NCBI RefSeq assembly: GCF_003026365.1
Contig: NZ_PYOM01000004.1
Coordinates: 1 to 64,000, forward strand
Direction: 5' to 3'
Length of the DNA stretch: 64,000 nt
From: Photobacterium angustum
GTDB lineage: Bacteria > Pseudomonadota > Gammaproteobacteria > Enterobacterales > Vibrionaceae
In this document: in pieces, positions 33,731 through 43,045 of the stretch
Layout: each line of letters begins with the position of its first letter
How positions within the stretch are numbered: the stretch's first letter is position 1
Program-made: the position numbers and the translations under genes
The notes under the pieces: model-generated
What the model saw: only the letters and a program-made list of their open reading frames with translations
The model's database searches: none
What the model was told of the DNA's origin: nothing

Positions 33731-34510
33731 TTAATTAAAACTAGCGACATCAAACTCTGCAGATTCTGCTAATACATTTTTTAGCCCTGCTAACAGTTTT
33801 TCTGGGTTATTAGCCGATTGGTAATAGGTGATCCCTTTTGCATTAAGCGCATGTTGCTCACCAATGCAAAAGCCTATGGTATGAATGGTAACGGGTGAGT
33901 CACGGTAGATACGATTAATCGCAGGTTGTGGATTTTCTCCCTGGCTTGCATCACCATCGGTAACAATCACAACGTTATATTCCCCATAACCCAATTGTTT
34001 ACTGGCTTGACGCTCTAATGCTGCGTAGCTCGAATCTAGAGAGCTTTTTAATGGTGTTGCACCACCAGCTGTTACGTCATAAATCGCTTGTTTTAATGTC
34101 GCTCGATTATTATTGCCAAGTGGTACACGCAATGACGCATCTTTATTATCAAATACATATAACCCGACATTGGCTGAATTAGGAATATCGTTAATAAAAG
34201 TTTGTATTGCTTGCTTTGCCGCGACAATTTTCTTTTGCCCATTACCACAATTAGTATTATCCATCGAACCGCTACCATCAAAAATTAGTAGGTAGTTAGT
34301 CGCCAGCCAATTATCGGAAACGAGTGCATTATCATTATTTAATGCTGGCCAATCATTTTTTAATGCGTCAAATCCATATCCACTTGATGCATCTGTTTTT
34401 TTTATCTGTGCACTACTGTCTTTTGATCCTGTCGAGTTAACCCCAGAGCTCGGTTTAAAAAACACCACAGCAAAAGCAATAAGGCAGCAAGAATAAATTA
34501 TAAATCTCAT
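33731..34510 (-). CDS. VWA-domain protein, membrane-anchored
   Basis: 259 aa. An N-terminal membrane segment or signal (IYSCCLIAFAVVFF) is followed by one von Willebrand A domain with an intact MIDAS: DGSGSM, Thr in GGATPLKS, and Asp in IVTDGDAS. Two cysteine-bearing loops (NCGNG, FCIGE) suggest a periplasmic disulfide. It lies between the two binding-protein/OmpA genes, 12-15 bases apart, so it probably mediates metal-dependent protein contacts within that envelope assembly. Confidence 0.87.
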   Translation of the reverse strand: MRFIIYSCCLIAFAVVFFKPSSGVNSTGSKDSSAQIKKTDASSGYGFDALKNDWPALNNDNALVSDNWLATNYLLIFDGSGSMDNTNCGNGQKKIVAAKQAIQTFINDIPNSANVGLYVFDNKDASLRVPLGNNNRATLKQAIYDVTAGGATPLKSSLDSSYAALERQASKQLGYGEYNVVIVTDGDASQGENPQPAINRIYRDSPVTIHTIGFCIGEQHALNAKGITYYQSANNPEKLLAGLKNVLAESAEFDVASFN

Positions 34511-34521
34511 ATCATGCCCAC

Positions 34522-36237
34522 TTATAAAGGTTGGAATACATCAGATTCAGCTTCTAACTGAATAATACGAAAGACGACACGCATATTTGATCGCCACTCA
34601 GATTCAGTTGCAGGAGCACAAGGTTCATTACCACACATCCCTGTTTTTGGATTACCAAAACCATGACCAACTAAAGCAAACTGACTCGCATCTAAAGCAA
34701 TGCCTTGATCGGTAGCGTATGTTAATACGCTTTGTTTAACGCTTTGCGCACGCGATAAGCTGATATTGCGGTTGGATTGTTTAATGCGGTTTAACACCAC
34801 ACCGGTTTCGCCTTTTTTCTTAGAGCGTAAGTATTTCAAAGGATCACTGTGACCTTCAACAGTGATCACCGCACCACCATAAGTAGAGGCCAATTCAATT
34901 ACACGCTTAAACTCTGTTTGATATAGCGACGAATTAAAGTTGTTTTGGTTAGGCTGAAAAGCGACTTCAAAAGAAAACAGTTCGCCATCTGCCAATGAAT
35001 TCTGTTGCTGTTTCTTTGCAACCACTGAAGCGACACGCTCACTGTTAAAACGTGATTTATTATTAAACTCAATATCAGCACCTAATTGGGTAAAATCCCA
35101 ATTTGCCAATTGAGGAAGTGAGGAAGCTGACGTTAAACCGAGTCGCTTTAACGTCGTTTGGATTTCTTTACTGACTTTCGTAATATTTCTTGGGTACGCC
35201 ATGTCACTAAACAATTGCTTATTAGCGTTAATATCTAAATGCTCTGCGTCAGCATAAAGCCCTTTTATGTCTTCTATTGCATCGGGAGAATCAAGCAACA
35301 GATCAGCAGAATAAGACAATAACGGTGTCAATTTTGCGCTTTGAGCGTTCGCATTATTAAACAAAACCTTCACTTCATCTGTTGCGCTATTTAACGCTTT
35401 TACAAAATTCATTACGTCACTGCGATGGCTATTAAAATAATCCGCTCGCACCGCATAAACATCCGCTATCACTCGGTTAGCCGTTTTAGTTGACATTAAT
35501 ATCTTCGCGCCTTTAACCGAATCTTCAGATCCAGTACCTACAGCTCCCCCCGATGTCAGTGCTAACGCATCAGGTAGAATTACAAATACAGCATCGACAT
35601 CATTTTCATATAGCGCACTGGCTGGGCTATTATTCGTTCCAGTAAGATCGGGCAACCATTTAATGGTGACATCATCAGGTGTTAATCCTGCATCTTTTAA
35701 TACAGCTCCCATATAATCCACATGCGGACCATACGCTTGAAGCGCAATCGTCTTACCTTTTAAATCTGCCACGGTACGAATAGTTGGTTTAACAACTAAA
35801 GCATCACCACCTGATGACCAAGATAATTGATGAATAATAATAGGGGTAACAGAAGGATTGCTGACGAGTAAATCAGAAGCGGCATTAACCATCCCTAATG
35901 TTCCGCGAAGGTATGGCGTTTTTCCTGATAGGTAATTCGTGAGCTGATCTGAAAATTTATCATTTCGATTTAATCTAAATTTCAGTCCATAACTAGAAAA
36001 AAGAGAATTACTTGAGGTGATCGATTGGCTACCATTCGCATAAATCGTATTAATATCTGCGCCCCAAGTAATCACTGGCAGTTCAAAAGTCTGTTCATTA
36101 ACTTTTGAAACTGGCGTATTAATAAGTTGGGCAAGTGGTATTGGATTTATATATTGGGGTTTTGCTGCAGCAAACGTTGAAATCAATACAGCCAACAAAA
36201 AAAGCCAATACCGAAAATATCTGATCATCAATCCCAT
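34522..36237 (-). CDS. Periplasmic binding-protein/OmpA fusion 2
   Basis: 571 aa from the ATG at 36,237, chosen because GGGGA lies 7 bases upstream and it opens on a signal peptide (MIRYFRYWLFLLAVLISTFA). The frame is open to 36,345, but that start would hide the signal. A substrate-binding fold (~35-380: FSSYGLKFRLNRND, GGDALVVKPTIRTVADLKGK, ENDVDAVFVILPDAL) is followed by an OmpA-type domain (~440-560: FQPNQNNFNSSLYQ, VITVEGHSDPLKYL, ALVGHGFGNPKTG). First gene of the six-gene operon. It is distinct in sequence from fusion 1, so the pair may sense different ligands or form a heteromer. Confidence 0.85.
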   Translation of the reverse strand: MGLMIRYFRYWLFLLAVLISTFAAAKPQYINPIPLAQLINTPVSKVNEQTFELPVITWGADINTIYANGSQSITSSNSLFSSYGLKFRLNRNDKFSDQLTNYLSGKTPYLRGTLGMVNAASDLLVSNPSVTPIIIHQLSWSSGGDALVVKPTIRTVADLKGKTIALQAYGPHVDYMGAVLKDAGLTPDDVTIKWLPDLTGTNNSPASALYENDVDAVFVILPDALALTSGGAVGTGSEDSVKGAKILMSTKTANRVIADVYAVRADYFNSHRSDVMNFVKALNSATDEVKVLFNNANAQSAKLTPLLSYSADLLLDSPDAIEDIKGLYADAEHLDINANKQLFSDMAYPRNITKVSKEIQTTLKRLGLTSASSLPQLANWDFTQLGADIEFNNKSRFNSERVASVVAKKQQQNSLADGELFSFEVAFQPNQNNFNSSLYQTEFKRVIELASTYGGAVITVEGHSDPLKYLRSKKKGETGVVLNRIKQSNRNISLSRAQSVKQSVLTYATDQGIALDASQFALVGHGFGNPKTGMCGNEPCAPATESEWRSNMRVVFRIIQLEAESDVFQPL

Positions 36238-36684
36238 TGTTTTCCCCATTACAACAGTCAAAAACGTAACTACGCTTTTTTGAGTAATAGGTACCATACC
36301 GGATAAAAAATACGCGTCAGGCTTGTAGCACGAAACATATGCCAATTTGCGATTGAATTCATAGTAATTATATAAACGATTTTTTGACTTTCAGTTTTTC
36401 TAGATAACGCGCATTGAATACTCATTCATCAAAAGCAATAAAACTTGCTTATAAATATGTATTTTAATGTCATTCATTCACTACCAATGCAATCGTTGTG
36501 CGTTTTGTTTGAGTCATGTCCGTATATTGTTAACTCAACGTCAAATCAACCCGCGCAATAAAACACCTTTCAATTCCATGACATTTAGCTTGTGAATGCA
36601 TCATATTCTCCCCATCAGCAGTTAGTGACATTCAAGAGTTAGAGTATTAACTCTTGAAAAATCAATAAAAACATAAAGGAAATT
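36238..36684. other. Intergenic region between divergent envelope genes
   Basis: About 450 AT-rich bases between the envelope operon and the outer-membrane barrel gene. It must hold both promoters. I see no ORF, palindrome or terminator that stands out. Confidence 0.6.
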
Positions 36685-37257
36685 ATGATGAAAAAGATTC
36701 TATTACCATTAGCACTTGTTCTTACAACAGCATCTGGCGTAGCACTTGCCGATCAGACAGGTCCATACGTAGGTGCAAGCCTTGGTAATGCAACAACGGA
36801 TCTTAAAGCTGACCATTGGGAACATAACTACGACGAAAATGTAGTTGCATACGGCTTATACGGTGGTTACAACTTCACTGAAAATCTTGGTCTTGAAGCA
36901 ACATTAGGCCAAACTGGCGAACAAGATAACATTAAAAAAGGTTACGCGACTCTGACTCCTCGCGTAATGATGCCACTTAATGATCAGTTATCCCTATTTG
37001 CAAAAGCAGGTGTCGCTTACGTTGCTGTTGATGGCGATTACGATGGCATCGACAATATGAACCGCCACGATATTGATGTTGATGGTTTTGGCTGGACTGC
37101 GGGTGCGGGTGTTAACTTTGCCGTTGCTGAACACATCGATCTTCGTGCTGGCATTGATTATCTATCAACAGATCTTGAAAAAGCGGATAACGATAAAGAT
37201 TTAAACATCGACTCAGAAACAACGATGTACTACGTAGGTGTTAACTACAATTTCTAA
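36685..37257 (+). CDS. Small outer-membrane beta-barrel protein (OmpA/OmpW-like)
   Basis: 190 aa with a signal peptide cut after SGVALA. The mature part is an 8-strand barrel of alternating residues (GPYVGASLGNATTDL, AYGLYGGYNFTENLGLEATL, LSLFAKAGVAYVAVDGD, GWTAGAGVNFAVAEHIDLRA) ending in YYVGVNYNF, with the terminal Phe that guides BAM assembly. Acidic loops (DGDYDGIDNMNRHDIDVDG) are calcium-like but unproven. AAGGAAATT precedes the ATG, and a strong terminator follows. Function beyond an OmpA-fold porin or adhesin is unclear. Confidence 0.87.
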   Translation: MMKKILLPLALVLTTASGVALADQTGPYVGASLGNATTDLKADHWEHNYDENVVAYGLYGGYNFTENLGLEATLGQTGEQDNIKKGYATLTPRVMMPLNDQLSLFAKAGVAYVAVDGDYDGIDNMNRHDIDVDGFGWTAGAGVNFAVAEHIDLRAGIDYLSTDLEKADNDKDLNIDSETTMYYVGVNYNF

Positions 37258-37280
37258 TGTAGTGTGATCATATCTAAATC

Positions 37281-37316
37281 AAAAAGCCATTAACGAAAGT
37301 TAATGGCTTTTTTCAT
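37281..37316 (+). terminator. Terminator of the outer-membrane barrel gene
   Basis: Stem AAGCCATTAAC/GTTAATGGCTT with a GAAA loop and a T run. Confidence 0.92.
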
Positions 37317-37393
37317 TATTGCAGTAAAGCACGTTAGATATTTTTACCCAATCTGATTTTTGTGGAATTTTTATTCGTTTACCTCACTAAAAA

Positions 37394-37407
37394 TGAACAT
37401 ATGTTCA
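37394..37407. promoter_or_regulatory. Perfect 14-bp palindrome upstream of talB
   Basis: TGAACATATGTTCA. A second inverted repeat, AATTGAC at 37,530-37,536 with GTCAATT at 37,552-37,558, lies nearer the gene. Either may bind a regulator of the pentose-phosphate pair. The rest of 37,317-37,724 holds no ORF. Confidence 0.4.
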
Positions 37408-37724
37408 ACATTAAGATCATCCGCTCAGCATTTAAAACCAAAGTTATTCTAGTTAGGAGCAACATCTCGCGGTTAACTTCAATTTAACCCACTTTTATTG
37501 GGATCCAAACAGGATTTATTCGCATTTTGAATTGACAAAAACACTGAAAAAGTCAATTATCAATTCATCAAATGCTCTTACATAAACCATTCGCTCACAA
37601 TGTGTGTAAATGGCTTTGTATGAACAGGTTAAGAATAAGTAATAAATTCTTTTGAGCATGACAGCATTTCACGTTATAAATAGTGGCTGGCATGGCATGA
37701 GCCCTATAGATAAGGTCAATAGAT

Positions 37725-38675
37725 ATGAGCACAAAATTAGAACAACTACGCGCACTAACTACTGTTGTAGCAGATACTGGCGATATTAAAGACATTAAAA
37801 AATACCAACCAGAAGACGCGACAACTAACCCATCTTTGATCTTAAAAGCGGCACAAATCGCTGAATACGCACCACTTATCGATGCTTCTATCGCTTATGC
37901 AAAAGCACAAGGTGATGATAAAGCACAACAAGTACAAGATACTTGCGACATGCTTGCAGTAAGCATTGGTAAAGAAATTCTTAACGTTGTACCAGGCCGT
38001 ATTTCAACTGAAGTTGATGCACGCCTTTCTTACGATACAGAAGGCAGTGTTACTAAAGCACGTCAACTTATCAAAATGTACAACGATGCTGGTATCAGCA
38101 ACGATCGTATCCTAATCAAACTAGCTTCTACTTGGGAAGGTATCCGTGCAGCGGAAATCCTAGAAAAAGAAGGTATCAACTGTAACCTAACGCTTCTATT
38201 CTCTTTTGCGCAGGCTCGTGCTTGTGCTGAAGCTGGCGTATTCCTTATTTCGCCATTCGTTGGTCGTATTATGGACTGGTACAAAGCGAAAGAAGGTCGT
38301 GATTTTGCACCACAAGAAGATCCAGGTGTGATTTCTGTAACGAATATCTATAACTACTACAAAGAACACGGTTACAATACCGTAGTTATGGGCGCAAGCT
38401 TCCGTAATACTGGTGAAATTCTTGAACTAGCAGGTTGTGACCGTTTAACGATTAGTCCACAACTTCTTCAAGAACTAGAAGAAGCACAAGGTGACGTTGT
38501 TGAGAAATTAAAAGCAACAACTGATCTGAAAGATCGCCCGGCAGCAATGACACATGCTGAGTTCCTATGGGAACATAATCAAGATCCAATGGCAGTTGAG
38601 AAACTAGCGGAAGGTATCCGTAACTTCGCAATTGACCAAGGTAAACTTGAAGCTATGATTGCAGAGCGTCTTTAA
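37725..38675 (+). CDS. talB: Transaldolase
   Basis: 316 aa, the usual length of the TalA/TalB subfamily. The Schiff-base lysine lies in [12 protein letters not shown]. Other signatures are [10 protein letters not shown] at the N-terminus and [12 protein letters not shown] and [12 protein letters not shown] further on. It transfers the dihydroxyacetone unit between sedoheptulose-7-phosphate and glyceraldehyde-3-phosphate in the non-oxidative pentose phosphate pathway. It is followed 77 bases later by transketolase in the same direction, with a weak hairpin between, so the pathway's two enzymes are likely coexpressed. Confidence 0.96.
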   Translation: MSTKLEQLRALTTVVADTGDIKDIKKYQPEDATTNPSLILKAAQIAEYAPLIDASIAYAKAQGDDKAQQVQDTCDMLAVSIGKEILNVVPGRISTEVDARLSYDTEGSVTKARQLIKMYNDAGISNDRILIKLASTWEGIRAAEILEKEGINCNLTLLFSFAQARACAEAGVFLISPFVGRIMDWYKAKEGRDFAPQEDPGVISVTNIYNYYKEHGYNTVVMGASFRNTGEILELAGCDRLTISPQLLQELEEAQGDVVEKLKATTDLKDRPAAMTHAEFLWEHNQDPMAVEKLAEGIRNFAIDQGKLEAMIAERL

Positions 38676-38695
38676 TCGCTTAATTAAGTATTCCA

Positions 38696-38722
38696 GAAAG
38701 CGGCCTTTGCCGCTTTCTTAAG
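38696..38722 (+). terminator. Intercistronic hairpin between talB and tkt
   Basis: A 9-bp stem GAAAGCGGC/GCCGCTTTC with a 4-base loop, followed by TTAAGTTT. The T run is broken, so it may be a partial terminator that lowers tkt expression. Confidence 0.65.
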
Positions 38723-38752
38723 TTTAAATCTCATATATTTGGTGGAAACACT

Positions 38753-40747
38753 ATGGAACATAAAATGTTAGCGAATGCGATTCGTGCTCTAAGCATGGAT
38801 GGTGTACAACAAGCAAATTCTGGTCACCCTGGCGCACCTATGGGTATGGCAGATATCGCTGAAGTACTTTGGCGTGGTCACATGAATCACAACCCACAAA
38901 ACCCACAGTGGGCTGATCGCGACCGTTTTGTATTATCAAACGGCCACGGTTCAATGCTTATCTATTCGCTACTTCACCTTACAGGTTACGATCTTTCTAT
39001 CGATGATCTGAAGAATTTCCGTCAACTTCACTCTAAAACACCGGGTCACCCAGAATATGGTTACGCACCAGGTGTTGAAACAACAACAGGTCCTTTAGGC
39101 CAAGGTATTACTAATGCGGTTGGTATGGCACTTGCTGAAAAAGCAATGGCTGCACAATTTAACCGTGAAGGTCATGACGTTGTTGATCACTACACATACT
39201 CTTTCCTTGGTGATGGCTGTCTAATGGAAGGTGTTTCTCACGAAGCATGTTCACTAGCAGGTACATTAGGTCTTGGTAAACTGATCGCATTCTGGGATGA
39301 CAACGGTATTTCTATCGATGGTCACGTTGAGGGTTGGTTCACTGATAATACGCCTGAGCGTTTTGAATCCTACGGCTGGCATGTAATTCCTGCTGTTGAT
39401 GGTCACGATGCAGCAGCTATTAATGCCGCAATTGAGGCGGCTAAAGCTGAAACAGGCAAGCCAACACTTATTTGTTGCAAAACGATCATTGGTTTTGGTT
39501 CTCCAAACAAATCTGGCTCTCACGACTGTCACGGTGCTCCACTAGGCGCTGATGAAATTAAAGCAGCACGTGAATTCCTAGGTTGGACTTACGGCGCATT
39601 TGAAATCCCAGCAGAAATCTACGCTGAGTGGGATGCGAAAGAAGCAGGTAAAGTGAAAGAAGCTGCATGGGATGAGAAGTTTGCCGCATACGCTGCTGCT
39701 TACCCTGAACTAGCTGCTGAATTCAAACGTCGTATGAACGGCGAGCTACCAGCAAACTGGGAACAAGTGACATCTGAAGTTATTGCAGATCTTCAAGCAA
39801 ACCCTGCAAATATTGCTTCTCGTAAAGCATCACAAAACGCACTTGAAGCATTCGGTAAAATTCTACCTGAGTTCATGGGCGGTTCTGCAGACCTTGCACC
39901 ATCAAACCTAACTATGTGGTCTGGCTCTAAGTCAGTAACACCAACAGATGCATCTGGCAACTACATTCACTACGGTGTACGTGAATTTGGTATGACTGCG
40001 ATGATCAATGGTATCGCACTACACGGTGGTTTCGTTCCTTACGGTGCAACATTCCTAATGTTTATGGAATATGCACGTAATGCAATGCGTATGGCTGCAC
40101 TGATGAAAATTCAGAACATTCAAGTTTACACGCACGATTCAATCGGTTTAGGTGAAGATGGTCCTACACACCAACCTGTAGAGCAGATTGCTTCTCTACG
40201 CCTAACACCAAACATGAGCACATGGCGCCCATGTGACCAAGTTGAATCAGCAGTGGCTTGGAAATACGCAATCGAGCGAAAAGATGGCCCAACATCGCTA
40301 ATCTTCTCTCGTCAAAACCTAACACAACAAGATCGTGACGCTGCACAAGTAGCTAACATCGCTAAGGGTGGTTACATCCTTAAAGACTGTGAAGGCAAAC
40401 CTGAGCTAATTTTAATTGCAACAGGTTCAGAAGTAGGTATTGCAGCAGAAGCATACGCGCAACTAACGACTGAAGGTCGTAAGGTACGCCTTGTTTCTAT
40501 GCCTGCAACAGATCTGTTTGACAAGCAAGATGCAGCATACCGTGAAAGCGTATTACCTTCAGATGTAACTGCACGTATTGCTATTGAAGCAGGTATTGCT
40601 GATTACTGGTACAAGTATGTTGGTTTCGATGGTCGTATCATTGGTATGACAACATTTGGTGAATCAGCACCAGCTGAAGAGCTATTTAAAATGTTTGGCT
40701 TTACAACAGATAATATTGTTGAAACAGCAAAAGAATTATTAGCATAA
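38753..40747 (+). CDS. tkt: Transketolase
   Basis: 664 aa, full length. TPP-binding motif [25 protein letters not shown]-terminal HPGAPMGMA and [14 protein letters not shown]; phosphate-binding and catalytic His regions [16 protein letters not shown] and YGVREFGM. It moves two-carbon units between ketose and aldose phosphates. Translation starts at ATG 38,753 with TTTGGTGGAAAC upstream. It lies after talB, as in the E. coli talA-tktB arrangement. Confidence 0.97.
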   Translation: MEHKMLANAIRALSMDGVQQANSGHPGAPMGMADIAEVLWRGHMNHNPQNPQWADRDRFVLSNGHGSMLIYSLLHLTGYDLSIDDLKNFRQLHSKTPGHPEYGYAPGVETTTGPLGQGITNAVGMALAEKAMAAQFNREGHDVVDHYTYSFLGDGCLMEGVSHEACSLAGTLGLGKLIAFWDDNGISIDGHVEGWFTDNTPERFESYGWHVIPAVDGHDAAAINAAIEAAKAETGKPTLICCKTIIGFGSPNKSGSHDCHGAPLGADEIKAAREFLGWTYGAFEIPAEIYAEWDAKEAGKVKEAAWDEKFAAYAAAYPELAAEFKRRMNGELPANWEQVTSEVIADLQANPANIASRKASQNALEAFGKILPEFMGGSADLAPSNLTMWSGSKSVTPTDASGNYIHYGVREFGMTAMINGIALHGGFVPYGATFLMFMEYARNAMRMAALMKIQNIQVYTHDSIGLGEDGPTHQPVEQIASLRLTPNMSTWRPCDQVESAVAWKYAIERKDGPTSLIFSRQNLTQQDRDAAQVANIAKGGYILKDCEGKPELILIATGSEVGIAAEAYAQLTTEGRKVRLVSMPATDLFDKQDAAYRESVLPSDVTARIAIEAGIADYWYKYVGFDGRIIGMTTFGESAPAEELFKMFGFTTDNIVETAKELLA

Positions 40748-40765
40748 TCGCTTAATAATCATGAA

Positions 40766-40794
40766 AAAGCCGAGCTTTAAAGCTCGGCTTTTTA
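40766..40794 (+). terminator. Terminator of tkt
   Basis: Stem AAAGCCGAGCT/AGCTCGGCTTT with a TTAA loop and a T run. Confidence 0.92.
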
Positions 40795-40838
40795 CTTTAA
40801 TCAAATAATAAAATGTACTAAATGTTACATATTCAAAG

Positions 40839-41051
40839 CTACTGATTAGAAACATTAACCTGTAATAGCTCTTCTCCATTCACTTCAAAGCGCAACTTTA
40901 AGTGCCCTTCCGTTGATGAATCTTTAATTAATTTAATCCCTTTACCTGCAAATCTTTGGCTTATCAATCCATGTATGTCATTGATTAAATTGATTTTATC
41001 TTCATTGGATAACACTGATTGTGATGTGGTTTTATAGGTGTTAAAAAACAT
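40839..41051 (-). CDS. Hypothetical small protein (70 aa)
   Basis: 70 aa with no signal peptide. Pattern: helix (SNEDKINLINDIHGLISQRF), basic turn (AGKGIKLIKDSS), two strands (EGHLKLRFEVNGEELLQVNV). Codon use resembles the neighbours and the frame lies free of others, so it is probably real. Family not recognised. It converges on the tkt terminator. Confidence 0.6.
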   Translation of the reverse strand: MFFNTYKTTSQSVLSNEDKINLINDIHGLISQRFAGKGIKLIKDSSTEGHLKLRFEVNGEELLQVNVSNQ

Positions 41052-41338
41052 AATTTAAGCTCTGATTAGACCTTTAAGCACCCTATGTCAAAGTTGCATA
41101 TTTTGACAATTTTATTTTGTTGATAAATGTAACGATTAATTGATTTATTACTTTGAGGATTTAGTAATTAAAATGAATAAAGCTAAATTAATATACCTAT
41201 TTTGTTATCTCGGCAATTACCAAAAATAAAACTTTTGATTATAAAAACGTGTATTGTTCAAATTTAAAATAAGCGTAAATTTAAATCCATAGACAGACAC
41301 CAACTTATTTTTAACGCTGTTTATCAAAGGATTTAGTT

Positions 41339-41653
41339 ATGGCACATTTTAATAGTCAAGAGCACAAAGGTTCACAAGGCGGTCATCAACATGGCGCTGA
41401 ATTTGAGCATGAAAAAATGGAACGTCGTTACGATGACGGTGCTGAGCATAAACATAACCGTGATCATCATGAAATGCGTGATCATGAGAAAAGTCACCCA
41501 CATACACAACATGGCGGTGATCCTGTAGGCCATAAGCACCCAGAACAAACTCATAGCGATCGTCATGAGCATGATGAACATCGTCATCATAAAACTAAAG
41601 AGCATGACCATAAAGAGTCATCTCGTTTACACCACAAAACATCAACTAAATAA
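41339..41653 (+). CDS. Histidine-rich small protein
   Basis: 104 aa, about a quarter histidine, with repeated acidic and basic pairs (HEHDEHRHHKTKEHDHKESS). It has no signal peptide, so it is cytoplasmic as read. AAAGGATTTAGTT precedes the ATG. The composition suits buffering of nickel, zinc or copper, or a disordered storage protein. There are no metal transporter or urease/hydrogenase genes nearby to fix a role. It is followed by a 30-bp perfect palindrome. Confidence 0.78.
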   Translation: MAHFNSQEHKGSQGGHQHGAEFEHEKMERRYDDGAEHKHNRDHHEMRDHEKSHPHTQHGGDPVGHKHPEQTHSDRHEHDEHRHHKTKEHDHKESSRLHHKTSTK

Positions 41654-41668
41654 TACTATTTAGCTGAG

Positions 41669-41698
41669 ATATTGTTCTTATTTAAATAAGAACAATAT
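41669..41698. repeat. 30-bp perfect palindrome after the His-rich gene
   Basis: Arms ATATTGTTCTTATTT and its exact complement, centred at 41,683/41,684, 15 bases after the stop. There is no loop and no T run, so it may be a cruciform or operator rather than a terminator. Confidence 0.75.
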
Positions 41699-41710
41699 AA
41701 AAAGATTAAG

Positions 41711-41752
41711 AGCCCAATTAATGAAAGTATATTTTTATTAATTGGGTTTTTC
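41711..41752 (+). terminator. Terminator after the His-rich gene
   Basis: Stem CCCAATTAAT/ATTAATTGGG with a 14-base loop, then TTTTT. Confidence 0.75.
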
Positions 41753-41763
41753 TATTTATGTTA

Positions 41764-42204
41764 TTAATTTTTAATTAAGTAAGGCTCAATAAAATCTAGT
41801 ACTTCATTTTCACAAAGCCCAACTTCAACCTCAATACCCGCCTCTTTTAAAACCGCGATACCTTTACCACTATTGCGGCTGTCTGGATCCAGTGTTGCAA
41901 CCACAACTTTCTTAATACCTAATTCAACCAATGTATGGGCACAAGAAGGTGTACGTCCGACGAATGAGCACGGCTCTAAAGTCACATAAGCAGTTACGTC
42001 CGTAAAAGAACCATTATAATTAGCTAGCGCCATCGCTTCAGCATGGTGTTGCCCTGGCGGCTGAGTAAATCCTTCACTCACAATCTCACCCTCTTTAACT
42101 AATACACACCCTACTGGAGGATTCGGGCGACAGGCTGGTAATGATTGATGAGATAATAAAAGTGCACGCATCATAAATGCTTGTTCTTGAAAATCGTGGT
42201 TCAT
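41764..42204 (-). CDS. Stand-alone RibD-type deaminase domain
   Basis: 146 aa, matching only the N-terminal zinc deaminase half of RibD. The zinc site is HHAEAMAL with PCSFVGRTPSCA, and PNPPVGCVLVKEGEIV is the substrate-binding start. The reductase half of bifunctional RibD is absent and the frame ends cleanly, with no downstream remnant. It would deaminate a pyrimidine of the riboflavin pathway or a related compound. No other rib gene lies near. Likely a paralog of chromosomal ribD. Confidence 0.85.
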   Translation of the reverse strand: MNHDFQEQAFMMRALLLSHQSLPACRPNPPVGCVLVKEGEIVSEGFTQPPGQHHAEAMALANYNGSFTDVTAYVTLEPCSFVGRTPSCAHTLVELGIKKVVVATLDPDSRNSGKGIAVLKEAGIEVEVGLCENEVLDFIEPYLIKN

Positions 42205-42392
42205 GGTTTCAATACACCTTCGAATAAAACTTCTAGTGTAAGCTGAAACATAAAAAAAAGCATTTGTGAAAAATAACGTATTTATTTCTAATCAAATGTC
42301 ATTTAATTATGAATGAAATATGAATACCTCCATCATTATTAATTCAGCGGAAATATCGTTTACTGTATCCTTCTTAATATTGAGAGACAACC

Positions 42393-42698
42393 ATGAAACG
42401 CGTTATCACGACTCTAGTCTTATCATTAACACTGCATTCGTTATCAGCTTTTGCCATGACCGACAGTTCACCACAATATACCCAACAGATCACAGATAAT
42501 ACGATTAAGTATCTGGACCATACTCAGCAATTAAATACCAATCAGCAACAGCAAAGCCATGTGTTGACGACAATAAATAACAATAATTACTTATCAACCA
42601 CAGGCCATAAGGAAGGTCATTTAGAAAGAAACCGGTGGGAAGAAACCCGTATAAGCCGAAGCAACAACCGTTATCGAGAAGAACATAAGAATAAATAA
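42393..42698 (+). CDS. Secreted or periplasmic small protein, Gln/Asn-rich
   Basis: 101 aa with a signal peptide (MKRVITTLVLSLTLHSLSAF, cut after FA). The mature part is hydrophilic and rich in Gln and Asn (QQLNTNQQQQSHVLTTINNN), ending in a basic RSNNRYREEHKNK. It has no cysteine. Family not recognised. A hairpin terminator follows, so it is a single-gene unit. Confidence 0.65.
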   Translation: MKRVITTLVLSLTLHSLSAFAMTDSSPQYTQQITDNTIKYLDHTQQLNTNQQQQSHVLTTINNNNYLSTTGHKEGHLERNRWEETRISRSNNRYREEHKNK

Positions 42699-42709
42699 TC
42701 TCATTCATC

Positions 42710-42744
42710 AGCCCAAGTTTGAATCATTCAACCTTGGGCTTTTA
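42710..42744 (+). terminator. Terminator of the Gln/Asn-rich protein gene
   Basis: AGCCCAAG/CTTGGGCT with an inner TTGAAT/ATTCAA stem, then TTTTAG. Confidence 0.72.
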
Positions 42745-43045
42745 GTTAAGAACGTAACGAACGTTATATTATCAACAACCCAATAATGGTTTTCAGTCCA
42801 TAACGCCTGTCAATAAATAATCGGAACAATGTCTACCATTTATACCGTAAACATATAAAACATTGTAAAATAACTGACTTATAAGAGATATTATCTACTT
42901 TTAACAAAAACACACTGTATAATTACTATTCACAACATTAGTTCATTTACAGTTCAGAAAAGCTATGCTTTTATACCTCCTCGCAAAAATAAGCTAGTGC
43001 TGATTGCACTCACTAAAAATAAGAACTGACGAGCATTCCAGATTT

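Noticed and set aside
41372-41611. Minus-strand frame rich in Met, Ile and Phe opposite the His-rich gene
   Set aside because: His codons (CAT/CAC) read as ATG/GTG on the reverse strand, so the hydrophobic frame is a by-product of the His-rich gene.
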